Assembly (NCBI GenBank): GCA_029721435.1
Contig: CM056583.1
Coordinates: 86,567,620 to 86,631,619 of the forward strand
Direction of reading: 5' to 3'
DNA: 64,000 nt
Source of the DNA: Gymnothorax reevesii
Taxonomy: Eukaryota > Chordata > Actinopteri > Anguilliformes > Muraenidae
Shown: piece by piece, positions 22,671 to 34,526 of the stretch
Layout of the letters: each line of letters starts with the position of its first letter
Numbering within the stretch: the first letter of the stretch is position 1
Notes under the pieces: generated by a model
Database searches by the model: none
The model's input: the letters and a program-made list of their open reading frames with translations, nothing else
Told to the model about the DNA's origin: nothing
Program-made: the position numbers and the translations under genes

Positions 22671-24062
22671 ATGAATAATATCTCCATAGGTGATGCCAGA
22701 GCTCTGCTCCAATCCATTACCTGATGTTCCCCGCCTACCTCACTCAGCACATCCCTACAACTTGGGATCCGGTGGTAAAATCGCTGGAACCCTGAGGGCC
22801 GTCCTGATGCATAAAATAACACATGAGGAGAGCTTCACTCGGTCCCCGCTCATCCTGCCTCAGTTTCTTCATCCATGCAAGAGTTTTTTATGCCTCTGCA
22901 GTTTGTTCAGCTTTAAGCAAGCTGAAGCAAGTCCTTAAAACACGCAGAAGACTGCAGAGCGAACAGGACAGCAGGCTTACAGGCATTGGTGGAGGTTTTA
23001 GTTTGTAATTGCTTGCATGTCCATAAAATAAGCTTTTTTTTCCCGCCGCTCCAAATTTATCTAATGAGAATCATTTTAATTTCCATGCAGATCTTGAATA
23101 TCAGGCTTTTGATAATTAAACTGTGTTAGCAAAATGTATCTTTTCGCCTGCTTTCAACCGAAATAAATTCTTTTACAACCGTTTCACTAATGTTAATGCC
23201 CAGAGGCAGAATAAGACTCTTAGGCACAAACATTTACAGCCTGTAAAATATTATGTTTAAGGTACTGGTTTATGGGTGAGATATAGCAAACCTAACATCA
23301 TTGCAATAACTTTTTCAATAGTTTAGGAAACTATACTCATGGCCACTCGCTGCGTAGAATATTTGAAGAAATGTTTGCAAGTGTGATCCAACAGCAGTTT
23401 TTCACATTTAGAGAGATCAGTATATTGCATGTCAGGTTCATACATTTAGCCCAATGTATGATAGTTTAATGATGACGATATCAGTCACAGTGAATAAATG
23501 CAGTTTTACATCAGTAATGAGCTCGATGTATTGATGGGTATATTTTGGGTTTTTATGCACCTCTACAACACACAAGAGAGGAACTGTGGGATTTGTGATG
23601 TAATACACCAGCTTTAGGGCATCGCTGACTCCATCTCTGTTGGGAATCATCATGCCCCTGATTGACAGAAGGCTTGTCTTCAGAGGCATGATAACGTTGT
23701 GCCACGATGATGGCAAAAGACAAAGCCAAGACCCATGGAGGAAATGATTTGGTTGTTATGGACTTGTATGTTGCTGCTCATTTAATGGACTATGGGTTCC
23801 CACGTTGATTTTCTGCACGTACAGGTCAATATTTGTTGAACTCTTCTGAAATGCTTCACTGTAGAACCTCTTTGATGACAGTGAGGAAAATGGCAGGTCG
23901 CTTGATTCTGTTGTCACTTCCTGATCACCTCTCAGGATAGCGCCGCACTTCAGAGGCTTACTTATGAAACTGTACCCAGGTCTGCCAAGATAACCGTTTT
24001 GTCGGCTCTTTTGTAGACCTGGACTTAACCTACTGAACCCAATTCAAGTGATCGGCAATACT

Positions 24063-24088
24063 AAAATAAAAATAAAAATAAAAATAAT
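24063..24088 (+). repeat. (AAAAAT)n simple repeat
   Basis: Four to five hexamer repeats. Confidence 0.85.
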
Positions 24089-24480
24089 ACTCAAATGTTG
24101 CAATCATGCCCCATTTCCAGTGCTTTATGAGAAAGTTAGGTGGCCAAGTCGCTTCCGGTCTCGCGTTGCTGCGGGGCAAGAGTTGCGTCAGCGTGCATGG
24201 CTACGGATACTTGGCTGTATGATACCGAGCGTAGAAGCCGTATTAATTCTTCATGCATCCAGTACTTTTTGGCTTGATTTTAGCGTTTATGTCGTTTGCT
24301 GTCTCTGGTATAGCTGAATTGTGGTTGTGGTACGACGCAAGCTGCGCGCCGGAAGTGTGGCTGTCGTAGAAGTAAGAAATTTCAGTGAAAGAGCCACTTC
24401 CATGTTTTTTTTATTGGCGATCTCTCAAATCCATCAGCTTTCTCTCTCAAGTGCTTTAGCATTCGAGAAATTGTGCTTCT

Positions 24481-24500
24481 CCCTCTCTCTCTCTCTCTCC
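24481..24500 (+). repeat. (CT)n microsatellite
   Basis: A short pyrimidine dinucleotide run. Confidence 0.8.
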
Positions 24501-24659
24501 TTCACAGCAATAATTTGTGTGTTATAGAAAGCAGGAACACTGATGTCTTTCTTATCAGCCTTAATATCTGAAAATTAAGAGCTGCATATTTTTTCATAAT
24601 CCAAAGGAAAAGTACTGAACTTAATTAAGAATGGGCTGAATCCTTTGTTTGCATTTCCT

Positions 24660-24860
24660 GTCTACTTTATTGAACCCTGTGGGGTAATTTGTCCTCTGCA
24701 TTTGACCCATCCTATAGTTAGGAGCATTGGGCAGCCACAGAGCAGTGCCCGGGGACCAACTCCAGTTCTAAAGTCAGTTCCTTGGTCAGGGGTCCTGGTT
24801 GGAGTGTTACTATGAGGCATGTTTATCCAACATTCATTCATCTGCTGTCCCTCAACCACT
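24660..24860 (+). repeat. old fish interspersed repeat
   Basis: Phrases such as TGCATTTGACCCATCC, GGGCAGCCACAG and GCCCGGGGACCAACTCCAG are characteristic of a widespread fish repeat that starts with TTTATTGA-like bases. Recognised from general familiarity; family name not certain. Confidence 0.55.
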
Positions 24861-26244
24861 GCGGCTTAGCCTGTGACCAATCCAGTGCATCTTTTTTAAA
24901 ATTATTTCCAACCAAATTAAAAGGATGGAAAATTACATAAAAGAGAGAGAAAACAAGCAAAGAAAATTGGAGCAAGCAATTACTCTTTCAGGAAATGAGG
25001 GAATTAGATTTGTCTGAGCAGAGTCAGACACATTCCATGAAAAATAGATGTTAATTATGTTTTCTGATTTTGTCCCCAATTCTTCTGTTGCAGCAATACA
25101 CCAGATGTACTAATGACCAAATTCACCAATTACTGCCCAATTTATATCTAATCCTATTGGACAGTGACTTCATTTCCTTAATTTTCCTGCTTTATTCAGA
25201 AATCAACCCAGTGCAGTAGGGAAAACAAATTTAATGGATCAGTCAGATGGAGGAATTATATGCGTCTTCAGTTTTCTCCTGAGAATGTGTGCAGTTTCCT
25301 GTTGGCAAGAGAACGCGGCCAATTAAATAACTCTATCAGTGTGTGCAATAGTCTGAAAGATAGAAATTGCTCAAATATACAATTAAGCCTCAAAAGGATT
25401 TAAAGAATGTCTGAGCACTCAAGATACTACAGAGACATATGAATGCAAAAATATAGACAGTGGCATCCAACCATCACTCTTGGAAAAAGTGCTCCTAGGC
25501 TTGTATCCATAGAAGCTCTTGATGAAACCCTGAAGTATATCATAAATGTCAAGAGTGTTTGAGAGCTCCATGATATAACTTTTTCTCAACAAAAAAAACC
25601 CCACTGAACTTCTTAGGCTGCCTTCACGGTTTTCTTCTGGGACCGTTATTTCTAAAGATGTAGGGATGTGTGGATAACTATTGCCCTGGTAGCTCTAGTG
25701 AAAGAGACTGTAAATATCAATGGCTTATTCTGTAGAGCTGAAAGAGAAATAAATAAATACAAACCATCCTTCAACTGCTTTACAAGTCAGTGGAGTGGAG
25801 GTGATGGCGAGGCCGTTTCGCTGGGGTAACACATGCAGCAACACATTTCAGAAAAGATGTGAAATCAGCAGTTATTTCCTGTGTTTCACAGGCTTTCTGA
25901 CCAGGAATTTTCTCAGTGTTTTTAAATGCACTTTATCCATTTCCACTGCGAGAAAAAGTAGAAAATGGAGTTACAGCCCCTAATATTTCACACCAATTAC
26001 TTACTTATTCTGAGAAAACAATGAATTTTCTCCATGAAAAATGCGATGCAATGTTTGTATAGAGATTAAGAAGGTCTGTTCACATCCTACTGGCTCATTA
26101 GTCTGGTGTTTAACCCCGGTTTCGGTAGCATGAGGTGACCACGATTATTGCTGCTCCTCCTGAATGAGATGCTAGTCCATTATAGTTTACCCCTCTGCTC
26201 TTAGTCAGGTTTCACTGACAATTTGCTGGTACCCGGTAATGTAG
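24861..26244. other. unassigned AT-rich DNA
   Basis: Nothing recognisable; open frames are short and without domains. Confidence 0.4.
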
Positions 26245-26963
26245 TACAAAAAGTTGTCAAAAAGTCAACTTGTCAAAAGTTTGGAAACACCTGCATTTTT
26301 CTTACAATATATGTTAAATAAAGAAATAAGCAGCCTTTTTTTTTTTTTTTAAAGATCTAATTCTAAAATCCATCAAACTAACCACCATTTGTTGTCATAT
26401 TTGCAGATCATTCTCACATTTTTAGCTCGCCGGGACGAGTAACGTCCGGAGAGCTATTGTTGTACCCCCGGCGTCCGCGTCCGTCCGCGTCCGTGTCCAC
26501 GTCCGCATCTGCGTCCGTCCGCATGCAGAAAAACTTTACCCTTGCCCCGGCGAGCTTTGTTGTCTTTCTGACAACTCTTGTTCTTTAACAAGGGCAGTCA
26601 TATGACTATAATGAATCAGCAGTGGCACGGTGTCCAACTTCCCAAAGATGTGCTGCACTTATGGGTTGCTCGTCATCAACCTTTTTGCCCAAAAAGTCCC
26701 AAAACCGCTTGACTTTAATTCGGCTGTTGGAAAATAGGAGTTGATTAGTTTGTTGACTTCGCAAAAAAATGGCTTCTTTGAGAATTCCAAAATTTTGGGC
26801 ACTATTCAAACAAGTAAATTACTGTATTTTCTTTTCACTTCTGATTGTTTATCTTTTACAAAATTCCATTTGAGATTATATAGAGAAGTTAAGCCATTTA
26901 AATTTCTCTAAAAACAGTGCTGTGACATTAGCAAAGCGTGTCCAAACTTTTGACTGGTACTGT
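26245..26963. mobile_element. Tc1-like element remnant
   Basis: The left end has TTGTCAAAAGTTTGGAAACA (26270) and the right end has TGTCCAAACTTTTGACTGG (26939-26957) followed by TACTGTA. These are inverted copies of a TIR typical of fish Tc1/mariner elements (CAGTCAAAAGTTTGGACAC type). The 700-bp interior is far shorter than an autonomous Tc1 (about 1.6 kb) and shows no intact transposase, so it is a deletion derivative. A GC-rich unit is nested inside. Confidence 0.7.
26424..26556. mobile_element. nested GC-rich insert bounded by inverted repeats
   Basis: AGCTCGCCGGG (26424-26434) is mirrored by CCCGGCGAGCT (26546-26556). Between them is a run of CGTCCG hexamer-like repeats (about 26470-26522). 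The 133-bp unit is strikingly GC-rich within an AT-rich Tc1-like remnant and is probably a small independent insertion. Confidence 0.6.
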
Positions 26964-28380
26964 ACACCTGGGTGGAGTGAGGCACTGTGGTGGGTGGAGC
27001 TGGGGTGTGTTTTGGCCAAGAACTCACCGCGAACGCCGTGACAAGGTCTCAAATTCAGGACCCTCTGTTCCAATTCAACCACACTTGATCTCCCTCTTTT
27101 TTTCCAAGCAAACGGCTAAAACTAGTTTAGTTTAGCCACTTTGTTGTTGCTGAGAGGAAATCACAACTTAGGGAAAAAAAAAAAGTCTCGCTTATGTGGG
27201 TATTGCAAGTAAAACATCTAAAATCTGGTCCGCAGGTATGGAGAGGTATATAGCAGAAAAAGGTTTGCTTTTCCTGCAGGTTTTACATAATGTGAAGTAA
27301 ATTACTGCAAAGTCTCTTTTACCTCGTATTCTCTGTTGTCGCAGCCACACTGCTAGGCTGAAACAGAAAAAAAGGGAGACTGCTTAAATACTCACACACT
27401 TCAAGTTCTACAACTCACCCAAACTGGCAATTTTAAATTATAAAACTGGCTATAAAATATGAAACACAATATTTTGTTGACCACAGACTAGATTCTATCC
27501 AAAAAATATATTACTATGACAGAAAACATCCATTTTTTATACTGGTGACTGACATGCATGCGCTCTGTCAAGGAAGTTGAAAATATTGTGCTGTGTATTA
27601 TAAATTAAAACGTCATATTTAAAAGTGTTGAAGAAAAAAAAAAAATGACCTGAAGAAGGCGCTGCCGCTACGCGTGGGCATTTTTTATAACAAGTCCTCT
27701 GTGGACATGTTTATTGAATGAAGACATTTTTAATTTTGGAGTGTCTTAGTCAGTGAGAGATTTTTTCTCCTTTTTTTCGTTCTACACCACAGATTTTTGA
27801 CCTTGGACCAAAGAGCACCCTAAAACATTAATTAACTAAACTTTAAGGACCGAGCACGACACAAACTGTATGATTTTTGTCATAATTAATATTTTAATTT
27901 GAAATCCCAAGGAGAAATTCTTTGCTGGTAGGCAGAACGCAACATTCCAGCAGAAAGTATCATGACAGGAAGCACCATTTTTTGAGCAGTTACTGACATG
28001 CTTGTGTATTTGTGCACATAGCAGTTACTGACCATTCTGCTTGTACATGGGCCTCATATATCATATATCCAGAGGGGAAAATAAGTAGCATCAACATATT
28101 TCTGAGTAAATATGTCTGACCAGCCATGAAAAAAGGCCTGCAGGGTCAAAATTTTCTAAATTCAGTTTCATGTTATTTTTTTACACAGTGGACCTTCCTC
28201 TTTCAGTAACTGGCAGTTTCACTGAAATCTTTCCATTGGCTACTGGACTATGACATCATCAAAATACAGGTTGCCTAGCAACCAGCCATAAACCTGGCCA
28301 TCTGAAATCGACAAGAATTAAGTGTTATTGCATGTATTATAGAATTTATTTTACCTGCAAAAGAGAAAAATTCATGAGTA
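26964..28380. other. unassigned DNA
   Basis: No gene recognised. ACCTGAAGAAGGCGCTGCCG then CTACGCGTGGG (27640-27670) is a GC-rich motif in AT-rich DNA of the kind seen near the ends of some fish retroelements; I cannot assign it. Confidence 0.35.
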
Positions 28381-28531
28381 TTAAGTCTGCTCACCCTGTA
28401 AAGAAGACATGGGGACAAACAGACAGTGTTTAAAAAACACGGGGCACTCCGGCCAACGGAAACACCATGCTACAGCACTGAAGGAGGGAGTACTAAGAAA
28501 TCCAAAAACCAGACACACTAGGGGGCAGACT

Positions 28532-28604
28532 CGGAACAGGAGCCAGGGAACACTCGGAACAGGAGCCAGGGAACACTCGGAACAGGAGCTAGGGAACACT
28601 CGGA
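28532..28604 (+). repeat. 23-bp tandem repeat, about 3 copies
   Basis: The unit CGGAACAGGAGCCAGGG + AACACT is repeated three times with one substitution (GCTAGGG in the third). Confidence 0.9.
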
Positions 28605-28760
28605 AGGGGCAGAGAGCAGGCACAAGACGAGACAGTGGGCACAGCTGGCAGATGGATAACTCGGACGGCACAGCTGGCCGGGAGAAGGGTCAGGGGGAAC
28701 ATCAGGAGGGGGGCAGACAGGACGGCAGGGATGCTGGCACAGACGCCGGCGAAGGCGGCC

Positions 28761-29081
28761 GGCACACAGGGGGCACTGGAGACGGGGAAGGGGGCTGGCA
28801 CACTGGGCACTGGAGGCGGGGAAGGGGGCTGGCACACTGGGCTTTGGAGACGGCGAAGGGGACTGGTGCACTGGGCACAGGACAAGTGGCACACAGGGCT
28901 CTGGAGACGGCGAAGATGACTGGCACACTGGGCACAGGACAGGAGGCACACAGGGCTCTGGAGATGGCGAAGGGGACTGGCACACTGGGCACAGGACAGG
29001 TGGCACACAGGGCTCTGGAGACGGCGAAGGGGACTGGCACACTGGGCACAGGACAGGTGGCACACAGGGCTCTGGAGACGG
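28761..29081 (+). repeat. 34/57-bp hierarchical minisatellite
   Basis: It begins with units of 36, 34 and 34 bases (starting 28761, 28797, 28831), then units of 57 bases (28865, 28922, 28979) and a partial unit from 29036. The 57-base unit equals the 34-base unit plus a 23-base insertion containing ACAGGACAGGTGGCACACAG. All units begin GGCACACTGGGC-like and end GACGGCGAAGGGGACT-like. As 57 is divisible by 3, proline-rich or glycine/threonine-rich open frames appear on both strands; they are probably artefacts. Confidence 0.92.
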
Positions 29082-30063
29082 GGGGCACCAGGGGCTGAGC
29101 AGCAGGAAGGGTAGGCTGGGCTGGGAATGCGGCTGAAGAACACAGAAGAGATGAGGGGACCAGAGGGAAAGGAGGGCCGGGAGTGGTGTGAAGCAGGCGG
29201 GAGCGAAGTCAGATCTGAACTGGCTTGCTTCAGGCTGACAGATATAGGCAGGGGGAACGGGCAGACACAGGTGCAGGAACTTAATATAATTAACAAGGGG
29301 TGGAACATGAGGGAAACCTAATTACATGAAACAGATAAACATTAACACACGGACGAGGATCACATGACAATCCCAAAGACGGGATAAATAAACTGAATAA
29401 AAAGACTCCTAAGTGTACAGAATAAGAGCCAGAATAGATAATGAGAATGCAGAGGGTCTGCAGAAATTTTAGCAAAGCCAGTCAATAGAAAAGCTAGGGG
29501 CAGAGACTAGAACAGGGCGACTGCTGAGAGATCATTAGTCAATTAGTAAGTGCAGCTATACAATCCCGGGTGCTCGTTAGTAGGTTAGTATTATATACAA
29601 TATTGCTATGGTAAGTAATTTTAGAAAAACAACAAACTGTTAGTAATTGTTAGTACATATAGGAAAGCAAGGGGAAACTAGTAAACGAGAACGGAAGGAA
29701 GGCTGAAACCCAGAATCCATTAAATCACCCGAAACAGTGCCACAATCAATAAAGACAGAAACTGCTACAAACAATGACGCGACCAGGGAGAAAGCAAAGA
29801 CAGTACATGGGTAAAACGTGGACTGGACTAACACGGGAGAGGAATAAAATGTGAACATTGAGACATAGACTAAAAACTGACATCACCAAAATAATATAAA
29901 CCTAAAATTGACTAACCACATTGACCCACAGAGCACAACAGCTCGGGATCGCCATCAAGCGCGTGCTGAGGAACTCAGCCCTCTAGTACCAAGGAACAAT
30001 CCTTCTCTGCTCAACAGGCTCATAGGTCAACTGTGCACTGTTGTGTCCAACAGAACTACACTA

Positions 30064-30505
30064 CTAGCTGCTGGATAGCTCACCCGGTTAAGGCACTGCG
30101 CTGCAGTGCAGAGGTGACTATCACGTCGCGGGTTCGAGCCCCGGTCAGCAGCTTTTTCAGCGTACATCGCGCTACAGGGTTTCAAATTGGGAAGGGACTG
30201 CTGGGTATGGGATGCAAACAGCTTTGTTCGTAGCTCAAGCGCCCCCTGTTGGCCAGACGGGCGCTCGTCAGAAAGATTCTGGGTTTGTTCATGTCCGGGT
30301 ATCCTCCGCCCTCGTTCTGAACTTGCGAAGATTCAACCAATGAGTGCATAAGAAGTAGTGGCTGACAGGCACGTGCTTCGGAGGAGAGCCGTGAACTGTC
30401 TTCACTCTCCTGAGTTGGCAGCAAAGGGTCGCATACGAGCAAGCTTTGTACATAGTTCCCCAACTGGGCATTGGGGTCTCCAAATGGCCATTTTTGGAAA
30501 CGCCT
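30064..30505 (+). mobile_element. tRNA-derived SINE, copy 2
   Basis: Same family as 9240-9745: TAGCTCACCCGGTTAAGGC (A-box region), GGGTTCGAGCCCC (B box), GGGCGCTCGTCAGAAAG, CACGTGCTTCGGAGGAGAGC and the GTACATAGTTCCCC tail region. The 3' end diverges after CCAACTGGGCATT. Confidence 0.9.
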
Positions 30506-31127
30506 AGACATGGCCTTAGAAAAACATGTGTAAAATGCTCATTTTCTGTAGGATTGTTATCAAATTTGAACTGGAACTAAGTAAGACTTCATGCTGTGGT
30601 CCCATTGTGTTTTTCAGCTAATAAGTCCCAGCTGCTCTCATCTACAGGCATCTGTTTGCAAAAAAAAATTTTGGCGAAAGTAAAAACCTTCTTCTTCAGT
30701 GTGTTCCAGCTTGGATTACTCAATGACAGTAGCACTTAGAATGTTTCTTTCAGTTGCAGGAAAGACTTCAGAGTGTTTCCTTTCAAATGAGACCAAAACC
30801 ATCCATATAATCCAAACGGTTCAAGAACAGCATTCAATTTACTTTGGGTACGCTTTTGATGGGCATTTTAGGCAAATTTTCCCGGAGTTTTAAGGGAGCA
30901 AGATCTTTGGCGGTTAGACCCCGGCAAGAAATAATTATATAACGTTGTTGACGATTCTGTCCATTATGTGCTCTATGAGAGTAATAAAATACCCCCCGGG
31001 ATCTAAACACTGGTGGTGGTTAGGAACTACTGCTGGAACGATTCCTGAGAGCCGACTTGATCATGTGGCTGCTAGAATTCAATTCATTTGATAGTGTTTT
31101 TCGCAGAGACTGACGTGAAGACGCTCT

Positions 31128-31330
31128 ACATTGAAACATTAAATAAAAGAATGAAGGGGCAGTGCCCAGCCTAATCCCCGCTACAGCAATGAGGCAAAAA
31201 ACTCCCAGTAAGGAGAAAAATCCTCAAACAGTGGTGAGAAAAAACTCCCCTGTGGGAAGAAATCTCAGGAGGAACCCGGCTGTAGTGGGAAAGCCCAACC
31301 TCCACGGGCTTGCTAAATTAATAGAATAAA
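31128..31330 (+). repeat. SINE-like dispersed repeat, copy 1
   Basis: GGCAAAAAACTCCCAGTAAG, GAGAAAAAACTCCCC and GAAGAAATCTCAGGAGGA match the block at 47690-47830 in order. Similar 'GAAGAAACCTC' repeats are abundant in fish. No Pol III head was seen. Confidence 0.7.
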
Positions 31331-31412
31331 GTACTAGTAGAATAATTGAATTCGGCTGCCAGTTTTAAAGTCCATCTAAATAGTGGCATCAATAGCTCCA
31401 GAAGCTGCATGC

Positions 31413-31612
31413 AGAGGATGGAGCTGAACAGGATCAGGACAGCAGCAGCCAGAGTTCATGGAGGGACAGGGCTGGGACGGTCCAGGACTCAGGGTCTGGG
31501 CATTTCTCAGAGGATGGAGCTGACTGGATCAGGACAGCAGCAGCCAGAGCTCATGGAGGGACAGGGCTGGGACGGTCCAGGACTCAGGGTCTGGGCATTT
31601 CTCAGAGGATGG
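31413..31612 (+). repeat. 96-bp tandem duplication
   Basis: Two copies of a 95-96 base unit (31413 and 31509) start AGAGGATGGAGCTGA and share GGGACAGGGCTGGGACGG; a third start appears at 31604. The copies are nearly identical, so the duplication is recent. It lies directly after the SINE-like repeat. Confidence 0.93.
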
Positions 31613-32199
31613 TGGGGAGGAGGAGGGTTGCAGACGCATCAGGACTGGTCAACAGCTGAATGACTGCAGGGATAGAACAAACTTTTAAGGTTGACGGCAA
31701 GCAGGTGATTGGACTAGCGACGTGGTGCAAGACTGATTGGTTAATAACAGGCCAGTGAAATTAAGCTGGAGACTTATAACGCATGTGCAGGGAGATCAAG
31801 CAGTCCTCCTGCTTGAATTTTCGCTTAAGCTACATTTAAAAAATGATGACTATGTGATTTAATTGGTATTACATAGAAATCCTGGCTAAATGCGCATATT
31901 TCAAAAAGATTGTATGTTAAACAATATCCAAACGTTTTCATGCAAGACTGCATCTGAATTACGATAAAATTCAATGTAGCTTCAGTCATGGTATTCTGCC
32001 ATTTGTGTTTTTTTTTTACAGAGGGTTTTATGCAACCTAAAATTATGCCCTTTATCAGTGTTCCACCGTCCTCAGTTCTCAGAAGACAGCACCTTTGCTT
32101 GTGTGTGTTACAGAAGTGTGTGCACATGTAAGGCAGACCCTCAGAAGACAGAGTGGCTCATGGGCAGGAGGAGTATTCAGTTTTCACCTTCGGTTTGAT

Positions 32200-33450
32200 G
32201 GTTTGCCCTCCCATTGGTGATGGAGCAGCTGTCATGGTTCTGGTCTTTGGTCATGTTTTATGTGCTGGTTTTGTGTTCATGATTATTGTCTTATATTTAT
32301 TCTTTTTGGTTTTTGTAACATTCGGGTTTTTGGTTCATTCCATGTCTCAGTTCCATTGCACTTGTCTCCCCTGTCTTGTGATCTAGTTGGTTTAGTCCGT
32401 CTTCCCTGTCTGCGTGCTCACTGACTTCGGGTGATTTAAATGAAGTCCGGTGTTTAAAATATTCCTTCGTATCTAGTTTTCTTCCTTCACACTTCTGTTC
32501 TGATTGCTAACAAGACTAACATTTGTATTTTGTATTATAGTCTACTAACGCAACTAACCATGTATATATGTTCGACTACTAAATTACTAATGAGCACTCT
32601 ATTTTAAGTTGTAAAGCTGCACCGCTACTAATAGACTAAATAGCTCTCCGCAATCGCCCTGTTCTATTCTCCGCCCCATGTCTATCGCTTTCCTCTCCCC
32701 GAGCTTCAGCGAGAATCTCTCGCACGTGCTTAATTACTCTCCTGCTCTTGTTATCTGTGCACGTAGAACTCCTTGACCGGAGCTGTTTAAATGTCGTAGG
32801 CTGTTTGTGTGATTCCTGTCCGTATTTTGTCTCTCGCCAATTTCCGTGGTTAGGCTTTCCCTCATGTGACTCTCCCAATGTAATTAGCCTCATTCCCCAC
32901 AGCTGATCTCTGTATAGTATGTGACCTTTCCTGTGTGTGTATATTATGAGTCTTTTCACTCACAGCTTTTGTCAGAACGTTGATCAATATTTCTTTGTGC
33001 AGAGCGCCTCGTATGCCATTGATTATTGTTTCGCTTCTACTGGATAGTCCAACCTTGATTCTTGCCATAGCCCTTTTTGTATAATTTTTGTCTATCTGGA
33101 TTTTGACCTATTTTTGTATGACCATGAGTTCTGTGTTTGGATGCCCTGTGTATGACCATTGGCTTTGCCCATCGACTACGACTTTTTGCCTATCGTTTTG
33201 GTACCTCTGCCCATCTGTCTTCCTGGTTCTGACCCCTGCCTGTCTCCTCGATACTGTTTTTGGATTTCGTATTGTGGCTTGGCAATTCCTGTGTATTTTT
33301 GCTTTGACTCGGACCCCATTAAAGGCAAACGTTTTTTCGATTCCTGTCTCTCGCGAGTGGTTTCTGAACTGTACCTCACAGCAGCTGTCATTGAACCCCA
33401 TGAAAATGGCGAATGGAACACATGCACATTAATACACTGCATGTGATACA
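32200..33450 (+). mobile_element. LTR-like dispersed repeat, plus copy
   Basis: Inverted partner of the 28.4-29.99 kb repeat; see the shared motif order there. The 3' half is T/C-rich with phrases such as TTCCTGGTTCTGACCCCTGC and a possible polyadenylation region near 33318 (CATTAAAGGC). Weak peptide-like frames show no domain. Ends are approximate. Confidence 0.5.
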
Positions 33451-34526
33451 TTGGCAGGTCGTCTTGGTGGTCCGGCCATCCTTCTTGTTGCTTGAGAACA
33501 AGCAGGGATTACTTTGCTGAGTTGGGAAGTTGTGTTTTGCCCTGAGTTTGGACCCCAGTGTGATTCATGTCTGTGCTGCATCTGGGTCTCTCGGCGTACG
33601 GCGGGTGAGCATATAATCTGCAACATCCTTCTCTAGCACTACTGCTCATGCGGGGGATGATGCGTGGCGTAATCCATCCTGCTAACCTGTCTAGGCTGCG
33701 TTAGCAAACTCGTTTAAAGCCCTTCTTTTCGGCGTGACTAATTTCCTGAATGGTACTGAAGTCGGCAGGGCTTTGTAGACAGTAGAGTGCTGCGTATAAA
33801 TGTGTTTGAAGAGGAAGCTCTGTGTTCCCATGTGGTTTGAGCTTCTGTATTCGGGTCACAGTAATCCAGCCTTGTTTGTTTTCATCTTCCCGGCGGGGTT
33901 GTTGTCGCCAAACTCCGACTCGAGAAGCCCGCTTTGTTTAGTGGGATTTGCATGGAGCTGAATTAATATGAAAATATCCATGCTAAAGACCCTATGCGTG
34001 TGGGCCAAAGAGTCATTAAAGTGGCACTGAAGCGGAAATTTGAATTTGCTGCCTGTTTGCCTGGCAGATTGAAAACACACATGCTGTGAGAGCTTTGTTA
34101 TGCTTTGAAAAACAGAAAATGTGTTTATTTTGAATGAATGTTAACCCTCTTAAACAGTTTAATACTAGGGACTGCAACTTCAGCAGCACAGATCATGTGA
34201 CAGCAGAAGGTGTACTGAAATTAAATTTAGCAAAAGGAAGACTAAACTGTACTGAGGTCTTTTAGTGTTTATATGTACTACAAGCTGGGATGTTTGTACT
34301 GCAGACAATAGGCCGAAACATCTGCCTTCAGATTAATTGTGCTATTATTGTAGCTTTGCTGGGTACATGCTGAAGAAATCCATTTTGCAAAAGAAATCCA
34401 AAAAAAATATGAAATCAGTAAACAGTAAATGTATTTTCACAAAATATCTTGAAAGTACGACTATGTCAGCGCAACACAGTCTAAAACTGGCTTCAGGCCT
34501 GAAGAAAAATATTAAGCATTAATCAT
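33451..34526. other. unassigned DNA, possible conserved block
   Basis: No gene recognised. 33700-34080 contains an octamer-type site ATTTGCAT (33946-33953) near AATTAATATG, and appears free of repeats. It is a candidate non-coding regulatory element only. Confidence 0.3.

Larger units (their letters stand above)
22671..24659. other. unassigned DNA with short simple repeats
   Basis: No gene recognised. It includes (AAAAAT)n at 24063-24088, a TC tract at 24481-24500 and a CpG-rich patch at about 24140-24370 that stands out from its AT-rich surroundings but shows no coding or promoter signature. Confidence 0.35.
28381..29990 (-). mobile_element. LTR-like dispersed repeat, minus copy
   Basis: On the minus strand the block 29440-29735 is a diverged match to 32427-32690 on the plus strand: CGGGTGATTTAA, a run of ACTAAC motifs, a GAGCAC...TTGTA...GCTGCAC stretch and CGCCCTGTTCTA all occur in the same order. 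The T/C-rich, non-coding style resembles LTR or leader regions of fish LTR retrotransposons, but no primer-binding site or coding gene was identified. The promoter-distal part carries two tandem arrays. Outer limits are approximate. Confidence 0.5.

Noticed and set aside
24140..24370. CpG island promoter
   Set aside because: CpG enrichment is modest and short, with no adjoining first exon; it may be a transposon fragment.
27640..27670. Hammerhead ribozyme of a Penelope-like terminal repeat
   Set aside because: The GC-rich motif lacks the conserved CUGAUGA and GAAA core of a hammerhead.
28409..29308. Proline-rich or glycine/threonine-rich proteins of 181-239 residues
   Set aside because: They overlap a 34/57-bp tandem repeat, are open on both strands, and show no domain.
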